Assembly (NCBI GenBank): GCA_027483465.1
Contig: JAIXUQ010000031.1
Location: 102,543 to 166,542 of the forward strand
Direction of reading: 5' to 3'
DNA length: 64,000 nt
Source: Sphingomonadales bacterium
GTDB taxonomy: Bacteria > Pseudomonadota > Alphaproteobacteria > Sphingomonadales > Sphingomonadaceae
Positions 16,520 through 23,733 of the stretch are shown piece after piece. Numbering within the stretch: position 1 is the first letter of the stretch; the number at the start of each line of letters is the position of its first letter. Below the pieces are notes generated by a model. That model had not been told where the DNA came from and ran no database searches. It worked only from the letters and a program-made list of their open reading frames with translations. The position numbers and the translations under genes are program-made.

Positions 16520-18361
16520 ATGGCCGCCACCGCACCAGTCTCCTTCAGCATCCATCGGGATCCCGGCCAGCCACCGCCGCCGCTGGTGACCAGCGGGCCG
16601 ATCATGGCCATGTGGCAGGCGCTGGCCATCACGGCCATCGTGCTGGGGGGGTGGTATCTCGGCTGGCGCTGGACCCATTCGCTCAATGCCGATGCCTATT
16701 GGCTGGCGGTGCCCATGGCCGTGGCCGAAACCCTCGCCTATGTCGGCCTGCTGCTGTTCGTCCACGCGCTGTGGGATCAGGGCCAGGTGCGTCTGCGCCC
16801 GCCACCGGCCAGCGTCGGCGAATGTGATCCGGCCGCGATCGACCCGCAGCGGCGGATTGCGGTGGATGTGTTTATCTGCACCAGGGCCGAGCCGGTGGAC
16901 CTGCTGCGCGACACCATCCGGGCCGCTCGCCAGCTGCGCGTGCCGCCCGGCGTGTCGGTGCTGGTGCATGTGCTGGACGATGGCGCCCGGCCCGCAGTTG
17001 CCGCGCTGGCTGCGGCCGAAGGTGCCAATTGCCTGCAACGCCAGGACAACAGCGACTTCAAGGCTGGCAACCTGCGCCACGGCCTCGAAAACAGCAACGG
17101 CGATTTCCTCATCATCTGCCATGCCGACACGCTGCTGTTTCCTGGCTTTCTGGAACAGACGCTCGGCCATTTCCGCGATCCCGAAGTGGCCTTCGTGCAA
17201 ACGCCGCTGTGGTTCCGGCACGATCCGCCGCGCGAAACCCTGGCGGCCAACTGGCGCCGGCGCTTTGGCCTGCCGGGCCGGCTGGCTGCCTGGCTTGCCG
17301 GGCTGGTCACGGGCCCGGTCACGGTTGGCGCCGATCCGTTCAGCGCCGAAGCGCGGCTGTTTCATGATATCGTGCAGCCACGCCATGGCCGGCTGAATGC
17401 GGGTGTCAGCTGCGGCGCGGCCTCCATCCACCGCCGCGAAGCCATCATGTCGGTGGCGCTGCGGGCGTGGACCCAGCGGGTGACGCGCGCGGCCCCTGTG
17501 GCGCCTGCGGCCGGCGGGCGACGCCGGCGCGGCAAGGCCCGGGCCGAGGCGCTGGCCGCCCAGGCGCGCTGGCAGGCCGCCCAGGCGATCGCGTTCACGC
17601 CCTATCGCCACCATGTCGCTGATGATCTGCATTCGACCATCATGCTGCATCAGGACCGGGCGCGGCGCTGGAAGAGCATCATGCACCCCGCCATCCAATC
17701 CTGCATGCTGGCGGCGCCGGATTTCGGCACCTGGGCTGCCCGCCGCTGGAAACGGCTCTATGGCAGTCTGGATATCTTCATCCGCGACAATCCCGTGTTT
17801 GGCGGCGGGCTCTCGCTGCGCCAGCGGCTGATCTATCTGTCGGGCTTCTGGCAGAGCCTGTCGGGCCTGTGGCTGGCCGTGCTGGTGCTGGTGCCGATCA
17901 TCCACCTGTTCAGCGGCGTCGCGCCGGTCAATGATTATGGCCTGGCCTATTTTGCCCATCTGCTGCCGTTCCTGATGGTTCTGGAACTGGCGTTGATGTT
18001 CGGCCTGTGGGGCCGATCGGCCCATGTTGGCCGGGCCCAGGCCGTGGCCGGTTTTGCCCTTTCGCTGCAGGCGCTGTGGCAGGTGCTGCGCGGCAAGCCC
18101 TTTGCGCCATTGGCGCCGCCAGCCAACCCGCGCGCCCTGGTGCGGCTGCATCAAATCCTGATCGGCCTTGGCCTGCTGGCCATCGCCTATGCGGCGGTGC
18201 GGCTGTGGCTGGCCCAGCAGGGCCAGTATCCCACAAGCCACACGCCCGGCAGCCTGATTGCCAATGGCGGGCTGGTGCTGTTCAACAATGCCGCCTTCGG
18301 CCGCCTCGTCCGTGCGTCCGGCTGGCGGCCCGCGCTGTTCACCGGGGAGACGGATAGATGA
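16520..18361 (+). CDS. Divergent cellulose-synthase-like GT2 glycosyltransferase
   Basis: 613 residues from the ATG at 16520. It has BcsA-like topology: two N-terminal helices, a GT2 domain, then C-terminal helices. Aligning it by eye to the BcsA half of the fusion shows DDG kept (LDDGARP), DAD changed to HAD (CHADTLL), TED changed to ADD (ADDLHST) and QRARW changed to AARRW, with the Arg-Trp kept and the acceptor-binding Gln lost. It has no PilZ domain. It is therefore a processive-type beta-glycosyltransferase relative with altered acceptor or sugar specificity, or reduced activity. An inserted basic Ala/Arg-rich stretch lies near residues 325-350. The gene overlaps a small membrane protein gene (ATGA), which is a likely partner. 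The product is unknown. Confidence 0.75.
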   Translation: MAATAPVSFSIHRDPGQPPPPLVTSGPIMAMWQALAITAIVLGGWYLGWRWTHSLNADAYWLAVPMAVAETLAYVGLLLFVHALWDQGQVRLRPPPASVGECDPAAIDPQRRIAVDVFICTRAEPVDLLRDTIRAARQLRVPPGVSVLVHVLDDGARPAVAALAAAEGANCLQRQDNSDFKAGNLRHGLENSNGDFLIICHADTLLFPGFLEQTLGHFRDPEVAFVQTPLWFRHDPPRETLAANWRRRFGLPGRLAAWLAGLVTGPVTVGADPFSAEARLFHDIVQPRHGRLNAGVSCGAASIHRREAIMSVALRAWTQRVTRAAPVAPAAGGRRRRGKARAEALAAQARWQAAQAIAFTPYRHHVADDLHSTIMLHQDRARRWKSIMHPAIQSCMLAAPDFGTWAARRWKRLYGSLDIFIRDNPVFGGGLSLRQRLIYLSGFWQSLSGLWLAVLVLVPIIHLFSGVAPVNDYGLAYFAHLLPFLMVLELALMFGLWGRSAHVGRAQAVAGFALSLQALWQVLRGKPFAPLAPPANPRALVRLHQILIGLGLLAIAYAAVRLWLAQQGQYPTSHTPGSLIANGGLVLFNNAAFGRLVRASGWRPALFTGETDR

Positions 18362-18777
18362 GCGACGACGGCACGGCGTCGGGGGTGCGTGGCCATGTGG
18401 CGATCATCGCCGGGCTGGTGGCATCGGGCTGGCTGATCTGGCAGGTGGAGGCTTGGCTGCATCCCGCCGCGCCATTGCCGGCCGCTGCCGCTGCCGCGCC
18501 GCGCCTGGCCGCTGCCCCCCTGCCGGCGGCGATCACCCTTGATCTGGGGCAAACCCCATCGCCCTCGGCCGCCGCTGACCTGTGGGACAGTGCCCGTGCC
18601 AATGCGCCCGATGCGATCGGCCTTTCGGCCCGGATGCGGGATACCGGCGCCGCCGTTGCCCTTGAACTCGGCCCGGTGGGCAGCCTGGGGCAGGCAAAGA
18701 CCATCTGTGACCGGCTGAATTACAACAATATTGCCTGCACGGTGAAAAGCCAGCCCATCACGGCAGGTGCTTCTTGA
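18358..18777 (+). CDS. Small single-pass membrane protein with SPOR-like C-terminus
   Basis: 139 residues. One N-terminal transmembrane helix (about 14-34) is followed by an Ala/Pro linker and a compact C-terminal segment, LELGPVGSLGQAKTICDRL then NNIACTVK, that resembles half of a SPOR peptidoglycan-binding repeat. The resemblance is by pattern only. It is translationally coupled (ATGA) to the divergent BcsA-like glycosyltransferase and probably works with it at the periplasmic face. Its 3' end overlaps the convergent rsbW-like gene by 20 bases. Confidence 0.6.
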   Translation: MSDDGTASGVRGHVAIIAGLVASGWLIWQVEAWLHPAAPLPAAAAAAPRLAAAPLPAAITLDLGQTPSPSAAADLWDSARANAPDAIGLSARMRDTGAAVALELGPVGSLGQAKTICDRLNYNNIACTVKSQPITAGAS

Positions 18778-19174
18778 GCCGCCAGACATTGATGCCGTCG
18801 CGCCGCTCATAGGCGAATTCATCCACGCAGGCGCGGATCAGCAACAGCCCGCGGCCGCGTTCCGCGCGGCTGTCGGGCATCGCTTCGGGCGCGGGCAGCA
18901 TGATCGCCACCGGCTTGCCGGCGGCGTGAAGCTCGATCACCACCGCGCCCCGGCACTGGGCCGGATCTTCCAGATACAGGGCGATGGCGCCGGCCGGGGG
19001 CTCCTGGTCGCCATGGGCAACGATATTGTTGGCCGCCTCCACCAGCGCCAGTTCCAGTTCGAACAATTGGGCATCCGCCATGCCCAGCGCCGCGCCATGA
19101 TGACGAACCGCTTCCGCCAATCGCCGGACATCGACGAAGGTGGCAGCGGCCGTCATGTTGTGGCGCATCATCAT
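18758..19174 (-). CDS. RsbW-like anti-sigma factor/serine kinase (HATPase_c_2)
   Basis: 138 residues of the GHKL ATPase fold used by RsbW/SpoIIAB anti-sigma factors. The N-box is seen in LVEAANNIVAHGD and the G2 box in ERGRGLLLIRACVDEF. The G1 box, normally DxGxG, reads HAAGKP, so the ATP-contacting Asp appears replaced. Kinase activity may be weak or absent even if partner binding is kept. It is the last gene of the RsbU-RsbV-RsbW-like operon and overlaps rsbV by 4 bases (ATGA). No sigma factor gene lies in the window, so its target could be a sigma factor elsewhere or an output such as the neighbouring envelope genes. Confidence 0.8.
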   Translation of the reverse strand: MMMRHNMTAAATFVDVRRLAEAVRHHGAALGMADAQLFELELALVEAANNIVAHGDQEPPAGAIALYLEDPAQCRGAVVIELHAAGKPVAIMLPAPEAMPDSRAERGRGLLLIRACVDEFAYERRDGINVWRLKKHLP

Positions 19175-19620
19175 CCGGCGCGTTTCAGCAGGGCGGCTTC
19201 GGCCTGACCCATGTCGCGGAACAGGCGGAACACCTGATCAAGCCCGGTCATTGCCAACAGCCGGGCGAAATTGGGGGAGGCGCCGACAATGGCCAGCGTG
19301 CCATCGCTGCGCATCTGTTTCATCACGCCAACAATGGCACCCAGCCCGGTGGAATCAACGAAGTTCAGCGAAGTGGCATTGATGATGGTCACCCGTGGCG
19401 CTTCGGTGATGGCATTGCTCACCGCCGTCTTGAACGCCGGGGTGACAGCGGCATCCAGCCGCGGCCCGTACGGGCGCACCCACAGGATATCACCCTCCTG
19501 CCTGACCCCCACCATCATGCTGATGCCAAGCCCCGAGCGGGGCCAAAATTCGTCATGATCTTCATTCCAATCACGCGCCTGTTTCCGTGATCCTAGGGCG
19601 AAAAACCGGCGATTGTCCAT
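19171..19620 (-). CDS. RsbV-like STAS anti-anti-sigma factor
   Basis: A STAS-domain protein. The phosphorylatable Ser is in NFVDSTGLG and the domain follows the standard order to the C-terminus. I give the ATG at 19620, but this leaves about 35 residues before the domain; the ATG at 19518 would give a typical 115-residue RsbV, so the start is open. Dephosphorylated by the RsbU-like phosphatase upstream, it would bind the RsbW-like protein and release its target. It overlaps rsbW by 4 bases and follows rsbU after about 31 bases. Binding residues look intact, in contrast to its partners. Confidence 0.85.
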   Translation of the reverse strand: MDNRRFFALGSRKQARDWNEDHDEFWPRSGLGISMMVGVRQEGDILWVRPYGPRLDAAVTPAFKTAVSNAITEAPRVTIINATSLNFVDSTGLGAIVGVMKQMRSDGTLAIVGASPNFARLLAMTGLDQVFRLFRDMGQAEAALLKRAG

Positions 19621-19651
19621 CAACCCGGCTGGTTAACGGCCGCAGGGGCGT

Positions 19652-20884
19652 TCAGATACACTCCAATATCATCAGCGACAGATCATCCGCCGGCGGCTGG
19701 TCGGCCGCGATCCGGGTGATGGTGGCTTCGAACTGGGCCATGGCCACGGTCAACGGCAGCGCTTTTTTCTCGGCCCAGAATGCCACCAGCCCGCTGGTGC
19801 CCAGGCTGGGAGCCTCGCCATCGCCATCCGTCAGCCCGTCGGAATAGATCAGCAGCCGGTCTCCCGGTGCCATGCCGAGTGAAACCACGGGCTGTTTGGT
19901 GAGCGGGAACAGGCCGAGCGGCAGCCCACCCACCTCCAGGAAGCGCGGATCGCCATGGCGGGGCACCAGCAGCGGCGGCGGATGGCCGGCGCGCAGCAGC
20001 GTGACGCCCATGCCATCGCGATCGAGCAGGCCGATCACCAGGGTCGCACTGCTGCCATCGCGGCTGAGCAGTTCGGCGTTGAGCCGGTCCGCCACCAGCG
20101 CCAGCCGTTCGGGCGTGTCGGGCGGCGGAAAGGCCAGCCGGCTGTGCAGGGCAAAGGCCTCAAGCGCCGCCGGCACGCCGTGGCCGGCCACATCCAGATT
20201 GAAGAACAGCAGCTTGCCATTGGGCAATTGCTGGGCACCCAGCACATCGCCGCCGATTTCCTGCGATGGCATGAACAGGCTTTCCAGCCTGAACGGCCCG
20301 CTGCGGATGGGCGGCGGCAGCAGGCCGCGCTGCAGCACGGCAGCGGCCTGCAGGCTGTGGCGCACCGCTTCCAGCTGCCGGTCAGCCTCGGCCCGGGCGG
20401 CGGCCAGCGCCCGGTTCTGCACCTGCAGATCCTGCTGCATGGCCACGATGCGCCGGGCCGACGTGATCGCCAGCGCCAGATCCACCCCGGAAAATGGCTG
20501 CTGCAACAGATCATCGGCGCCGGCATCCAGCGCCTCGGTCTTGGCCGCCTCGTCCTCGCGATCGGCCACCAGGATCACATGGACATGGCGCTCCAGCCCG
20601 CGCACCCGCCGGCACAGATCAATGCCGTCCAGCGGCCCGCCGGTGCGCCCGGCCACCACCACGTTGCACCGTTCGGTCTGGAGGATGCGCATGGTGTCGG
20701 GCCAGTCACCGGCGATGCGCACCACGCAGCCCAGCGCCTCCAGTTCAGGCACCAGCGTGGTGAGCGGGCCGGGATCGCCCTCCACGATCAGCAGGTGCAG
20801 GCGATGCGCGCCTGCCCGCACCGGCGCCGGCGGGTCGCTGATGGCGGCGGGGCTGTGGATGATGCGCTCCGGCTCGTGCTGCAT
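19652..20884 (-). CDS. RsbU-like PP2C phosphatase with degenerate receiver domain
   Basis: 410 residues. An N-terminal receiver-like domain (about 29-145) keeps the acidic pocket (VEGD, 34-37), but the phosphoacceptor position reads VVAGRTGG and the conserved Lys before Pro is Gln (LLQQPF), so it cannot be phosphorylated in the usual way. A coiled-coil-like stretch (about 145-190) leads into a SpoIIE-type PP2C domain with its metal ligands present (GGDVLG, DVAGHG, YSDGLTDGDGE, ADDLSL). The catalytic half should dephosphorylate RsbV. The input signal is therefore something other than phosphorylation. It heads the partner-switch genes and follows the histidine phosphatase gene after 11 bases, suggesting one operon. 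Confidence 0.88.
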   Translation of the reverse strand: MQHEPERIIHSPAAISDPPAPVRAGAHRLHLLIVEGDPGPLTTLVPELEALGCVVRIAGDWPDTMRILQTERCNVVVAGRTGGPLDGIDLCRRVRGLERHVHVILVADREDEAAKTEALDAGADDLLQQPFSGVDLALAITSARRIVAMQQDLQVQNRALAAARAEADRQLEAVRHSLQAAAVLQRGLLPPPIRSGPFRLESLFMPSQEIGGDVLGAQQLPNGKLLFFNLDVAGHGVPAALEAFALHSRLAFPPPDTPERLALVADRLNAELLSRDGSSATLVIGLLDRDGMGVTLLRAGHPPPLLVPRHGDPRFLEVGGLPLGLFPLTKQPVVSLGMAPGDRLLIYSDGLTDGDGEAPSLGTSGLVAFWAEKKALPLTVAMAQFEATITRIAADQPPADDLSLMILECI

Positions 20885-20895
20885 GGCGGCAATGA

Positions 20896-21522
20896 TCAGG
20901 CGACGCGGGTCACGGCGGCACCGGTGCCGATATGCAGCAGCTCTTCGCGCCCTTCACGGATGCGGAACACCGTGCCCTGTGGTGCCCGTGGTGCCACCGG
21001 CACGCCGTGCCAATCCTCCCCGCCCACCAGCAGGCCGCGCAGCACCCCGGCGGTGATGCCGTGGCTGATCACCAGGGCCGGGCGGGCGGGATCGAGCCCA
21101 TCGAGCCAGTTGCGCAGGCGCGCCGCAATGGCGGGAAACCATTCCCCGCCCGGTGGCGGCTCGCAAAACAGGCCGCGGTCGGCATCCACGATCGGCCGGC
21201 CCAGTTCGGCCACGATGTCCTGATACCAGCGCCCCTCCCACTGGCCGACATCGATTTCCAGCAGGCGTTCGTCCTTGCGCCAGCGGAAGAAATCCAGGCC
21301 CAGATGCTCGCCGATGATCGCGGCGGTCTGCTGGGTGCGGCCCGATGGCGACACCCACAGATCAAGATCGGGGGCTTCCCCCAGCACACCGCGCAGCGCG
21401 GCCCCCATGGCTTCGGCCTGGGCGATGCCGGCGCGGGTGAGCGGGGTGTGCGCCATGTGGCCCTGCATGCGGGCGGCGGCGTTGAACACGGTTTCGGCGT
21501 GACGGGCGAGAATCAGATCCAT
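20896..21522 (-). CDS. Histidine phosphatase family protein (phosphoglycerate mutase-like)
   Basis: 208 residues. The N-terminal ARHAETVFN carries the family RHxE/T catalytic motif. The second catalytic His is in LVISHGIT. Other family features are the SPSGRTQQTA string and the acidic LLEIDVGQWEG. This branch includes phosphatases such as GpmB, CobC and sugar or nucleotide phosphatases. The substrate cannot be named. It is immediately upstream of the rsbU-like gene (11-base gap) on the same strand, so it is probably co-transcribed, and divergent from dnaN with about 100 bases between them. Confidence 0.85.
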   Translation of the reverse strand: MDLILARHAETVFNAAARMQGHMAHTPLTRAGIAQAEAMGAALRGVLGEAPDLDLWVSPSGRTQQTAAIIGEHLGLDFFRWRKDERLLEIDVGQWEGRWYQDIVAELGRPIVDADRGLFCEPPPGGEWFPAIAARLRNWLDGLDPARPALVISHGITAGVLRGLLVGGEDWHGVPVAPRAPQGTVFRIREGREELLHIGTGAAVTRVA

Positions 21523-21623
21523 GGGCCATGCTTATCGGCGTTTTGGCTGCACTTCGCCACTACCGCGCTGCGCCTGAACGGTTATAGTGATCCCGCCACA
21601 ACCCATTTTGCACAGGGATCGGA

Positions 21624-22745
21624 ATGAAGGCCACCGTCGAACGCGCAACCTTGCTGAAGTGCCTGGGCCATATCCAGTCGGTGGTTGAACGTCGCAACAC
21701 CATCCCCATCCTGTCCAACGTGCTGATCGAGGCGCGCAGTGACGGCCTGCGGCTGATGGCGACCGATCTTGATTTGCAAGTGGTGGAAACCATTGCCGCT
21801 GCCATCGACGTGAACGGCGCCACCACGGTTTCGGCCCACACATTGTTCGATATCGCGCGCAAGTTGCCGGAAGGCGCGCAGGTGGAACTGGCCGTTTCCG
21901 GTGAGCGGATGAGCGTGGTGGCAGGGCGCAGCCGGTTCAGCCTGGCCACGCTGAAGCGCGATGATTTCCCGGTGATTGCCGAAACCGATCTGCCGGTGCG
22001 CTTCACCCTGTCGGCCGCCGATCTCAAGGAGCTGATCGACGCCACCCGCTTTGCCATTTCCACCGAGGAAACCCGCTATTATCTGAACGGCATCTACATG
22101 CATGCCACCACCGGCCCGGCGCCAAGGCTGCGCGGGGTGGCCACCGATGGCCACCGACTGGCCCGCATCGAGCTGGACCTGCCGGCCGGCGCCGCCGAGA
22201 TGCCGGGCGTGATCGTGCCGCGCAAATGCGTGGGGGAGGTGCGCAAGCTGCTGGACGAGATGGCTGCCGACGCACCGGTGGAGATCAGCCTGTCGCCCGC
22301 CAAGATCCGCTTCCGCTTTTCGGCCGATTCCACTCTCACCAGCAAGCTGATCGATGGCACATTCCCGGATTACAGCCGCGTGATCCCCACAGCCAACGAC
22401 AAGCTGCTGAAGATCGATGCCAAATCGCTGGCCGAAGGCGTGGACCGGGTGGCCGCCATCGCCACCACCGAGAAGACGCGCGCGGTCAAGCTCGCGCTGG
22501 GCCGGGACAAGGTGACATTGTCGGTCACCAGCCCGGAAAACGGCACCGCTTCAGAGGATCTGGCCGCCGATTATGCCGCCAGCGACCTCGAGGTTGGCTT
22601 CAATTACCGCTATCTGCTCGATATCCTGGGCCAGGTGCGCAGCGACAGCGTGGATGTCCACCTCTCGGACGCGTCGGCCCCCACCCTGATCCGCGAGGGT
22701 GACGACGCCCGGGCGCTCTATGTGCTGATGCCGATGCGGGTGTGA
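21624..22745 (+). CDS. dnaN: DNA polymerase III beta sliding clamp
   Basis: 373 residues, the usual length. It begins MKATVERATLLKCLGHIQSV, shows the repeated clamp folds with NTIPILSNVLIEA, YYLNGIYMH and TDGHRLARIEL, and ends in the canonical YVLMPMRV. The clamp tethers polymerase to DNA at the replication fork. It starts from ATG with AGGGATCGGA as ribosome site. In many bacteria dnaN is followed by recF and gyrB. Here those genes come only 35 kb further on, with cytochrome, ccm and other genes between. Confidence 0.98.
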   Translation: MKATVERATLLKCLGHIQSVVERRNTIPILSNVLIEARSDGLRLMATDLDLQVVETIAAAIDVNGATTVSAHTLFDIARKLPEGAQVELAVSGERMSVVAGRSRFSLATLKRDDFPVIAETDLPVRFTLSAADLKELIDATRFAISTEETRYYLNGIYMHATTGPAPRLRGVATDGHRLARIELDLPAGAAEMPGVIVPRKCVGEVRKLLDEMAADAPVEISLSPAKIRFRFSADSTLTSKLIDGTFPDYSRVIPTANDKLLKIDAKSLAEGVDRVAAIATTEKTRAVKLALGRDKVTLSVTSPENGTASEDLAADYAASDLEVGFNYRYLLDILGQVRSDSVDVHLSDASAPTLIREGDDARALYVLMPMRV

Positions 22746-22767
22746 CCGCGCCGGTCTGCGGGCCGGC

Positions 22768-23622
22768 TCAATGCGCGCCGGTGCGTTCCGCCACGATATG
22801 CTGCACGGTTGGCTGCATGCGCGCATTGTAGCGGGCCAGCACCGGATGGTCGCCGCCGCTGCCAAAATGGGTGATCAGATCCTGGCCGGTCCACCAGTGG
22901 ACGGCAAAGCCGGGGGTTTCGGCCACGATCATGTCCCGCCCGTCAGGGTCTTCGGGATCGATGCTGCGGAAATCGATGGCCACCTGCGGCGCCGATGAAG
23001 GGCACACCGCCAAAGTGGTGCCGTGCCAGCCGGTGACAATGGCGCGGTGGAGATGGCCGGTGATCATGCGGATCACCTGGGGGTGGCGGCGCACCACGGC
23101 GGCCAGCCGCTGCACCCAGGGCGCATCCAGATCCTCGGTCATCCAGCCGTTGCCGGTTTCGATCGGCGGGTGATGCAATACCAGCACGGTGGGCCGCGCA
23201 TCGCCCGCCAGCCGTTCATCCAGCCACGCCGCCTGGCCCGCCGAAAATGCCCCGCCATGATGGCCTTCCAGCAGCGTGTCGAGCACGACGAAGCGCAGCG
23301 GGCCATGCACGAAATCATATTGGACCAGGCCATCGGCCGTGGTGGGCACCATGGGAAACACGGTGCGGAAATTGGCCCGGTTGTCGTGATTGCCCAGGGC
23401 GAAATGCACCGGAAAGGGCAGTCGGTCGGTGATGGATTTCAGCGTCTGGTAAGCGGCCAGCGTGCCGTGTTCGGTAAGATCGCCGGTGGCGAGCAGCAGG
23501 TCCGGCCGCGGGTTCATCGCCAGCAGCGTCGCAATCACCTCGTCGAACCGCTTGCGGTTCATTTCGGCCGGATCATCCGGCTGAAAGCCGAGATGAATAT
23601 CGGTCACCTGGGCAACCAGCAT
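22768..23622 (-). CDS. CpdA/Icc-like metallophosphoesterase
   Basis: 284 residues from the ATG at 23622, preceded by GAGGG. The calcineurin-type metal motifs are all present in order: TDIHLG, ATGDLTEHG, GNHDNR, LHHPP and GHLHRAI. The arrangement is closest to class III cyclic-nucleotide phosphodiesterases (CpdA/Icc), which hydrolyse cAMP, although many relatives act on other phosphodiesters. It lies on the same strand and 111 bases downstream of the redox operon whose first gene encodes two cyclic-nucleotide-binding domains. This makes a cAMP link attractive but unproven. It is convergent with dnaN, with a 22-base gap. Confidence 0.82.
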   Translation of the reverse strand: MLVAQVTDIHLGFQPDDPAEMNRKRFDEVIATLLAMNPRPDLLLATGDLTEHGTLAAYQTLKSITDRLPFPVHFALGNHDNRANFRTVFPMVPTTADGLVQYDFVHGPLRFVVLDTLLEGHHGGAFSAGQAAWLDERLAGDARPTVLVLHHPPIETGNGWMTEDLDAPWVQRLAAVVRRHPQVIRMITGHLHRAIVTGWHGTTLAVCPSSAPQVAIDFRSIDPEDPDGRDMIVAETPGFAVHWWTGQDLITHFGSGGDHPVLARYNARMQPTVQHIVAERTGAH

Positions 23623-23694
23623 GTTACAGCCCTCGTCTGCTGCGGCCTTCAAGCGGCAGCACCTCACGCTCCAGATACGCAGTAACGGCCAATG

Positions 23695-23726
23695 GTGACG
23701 CAAGCTGCGTCACGCCGCAAGGCGTG
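23695..23726. terminator. Two overlapping perfect hairpins after the FHA-cytochrome gene
   Basis: GTGACGCA-AGC-TGCGTCAC (23695-23713) overlaps CACGCC-GCAA-GGCGTG (23711-23726). Both have perfect stems. They lie just beyond the stop of the leftward redox operon and 73-104 bases ahead of the phosphodiesterase start. No T-run follows, so this may be a weak terminator, an mRNA-stabilising end, or, for the first palindrome, a dimeric-regulator operator. The two stems share CAC, so they exclude each other. Confidence 0.45.
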
Positions 23727-23733
23727 CCTGTCG

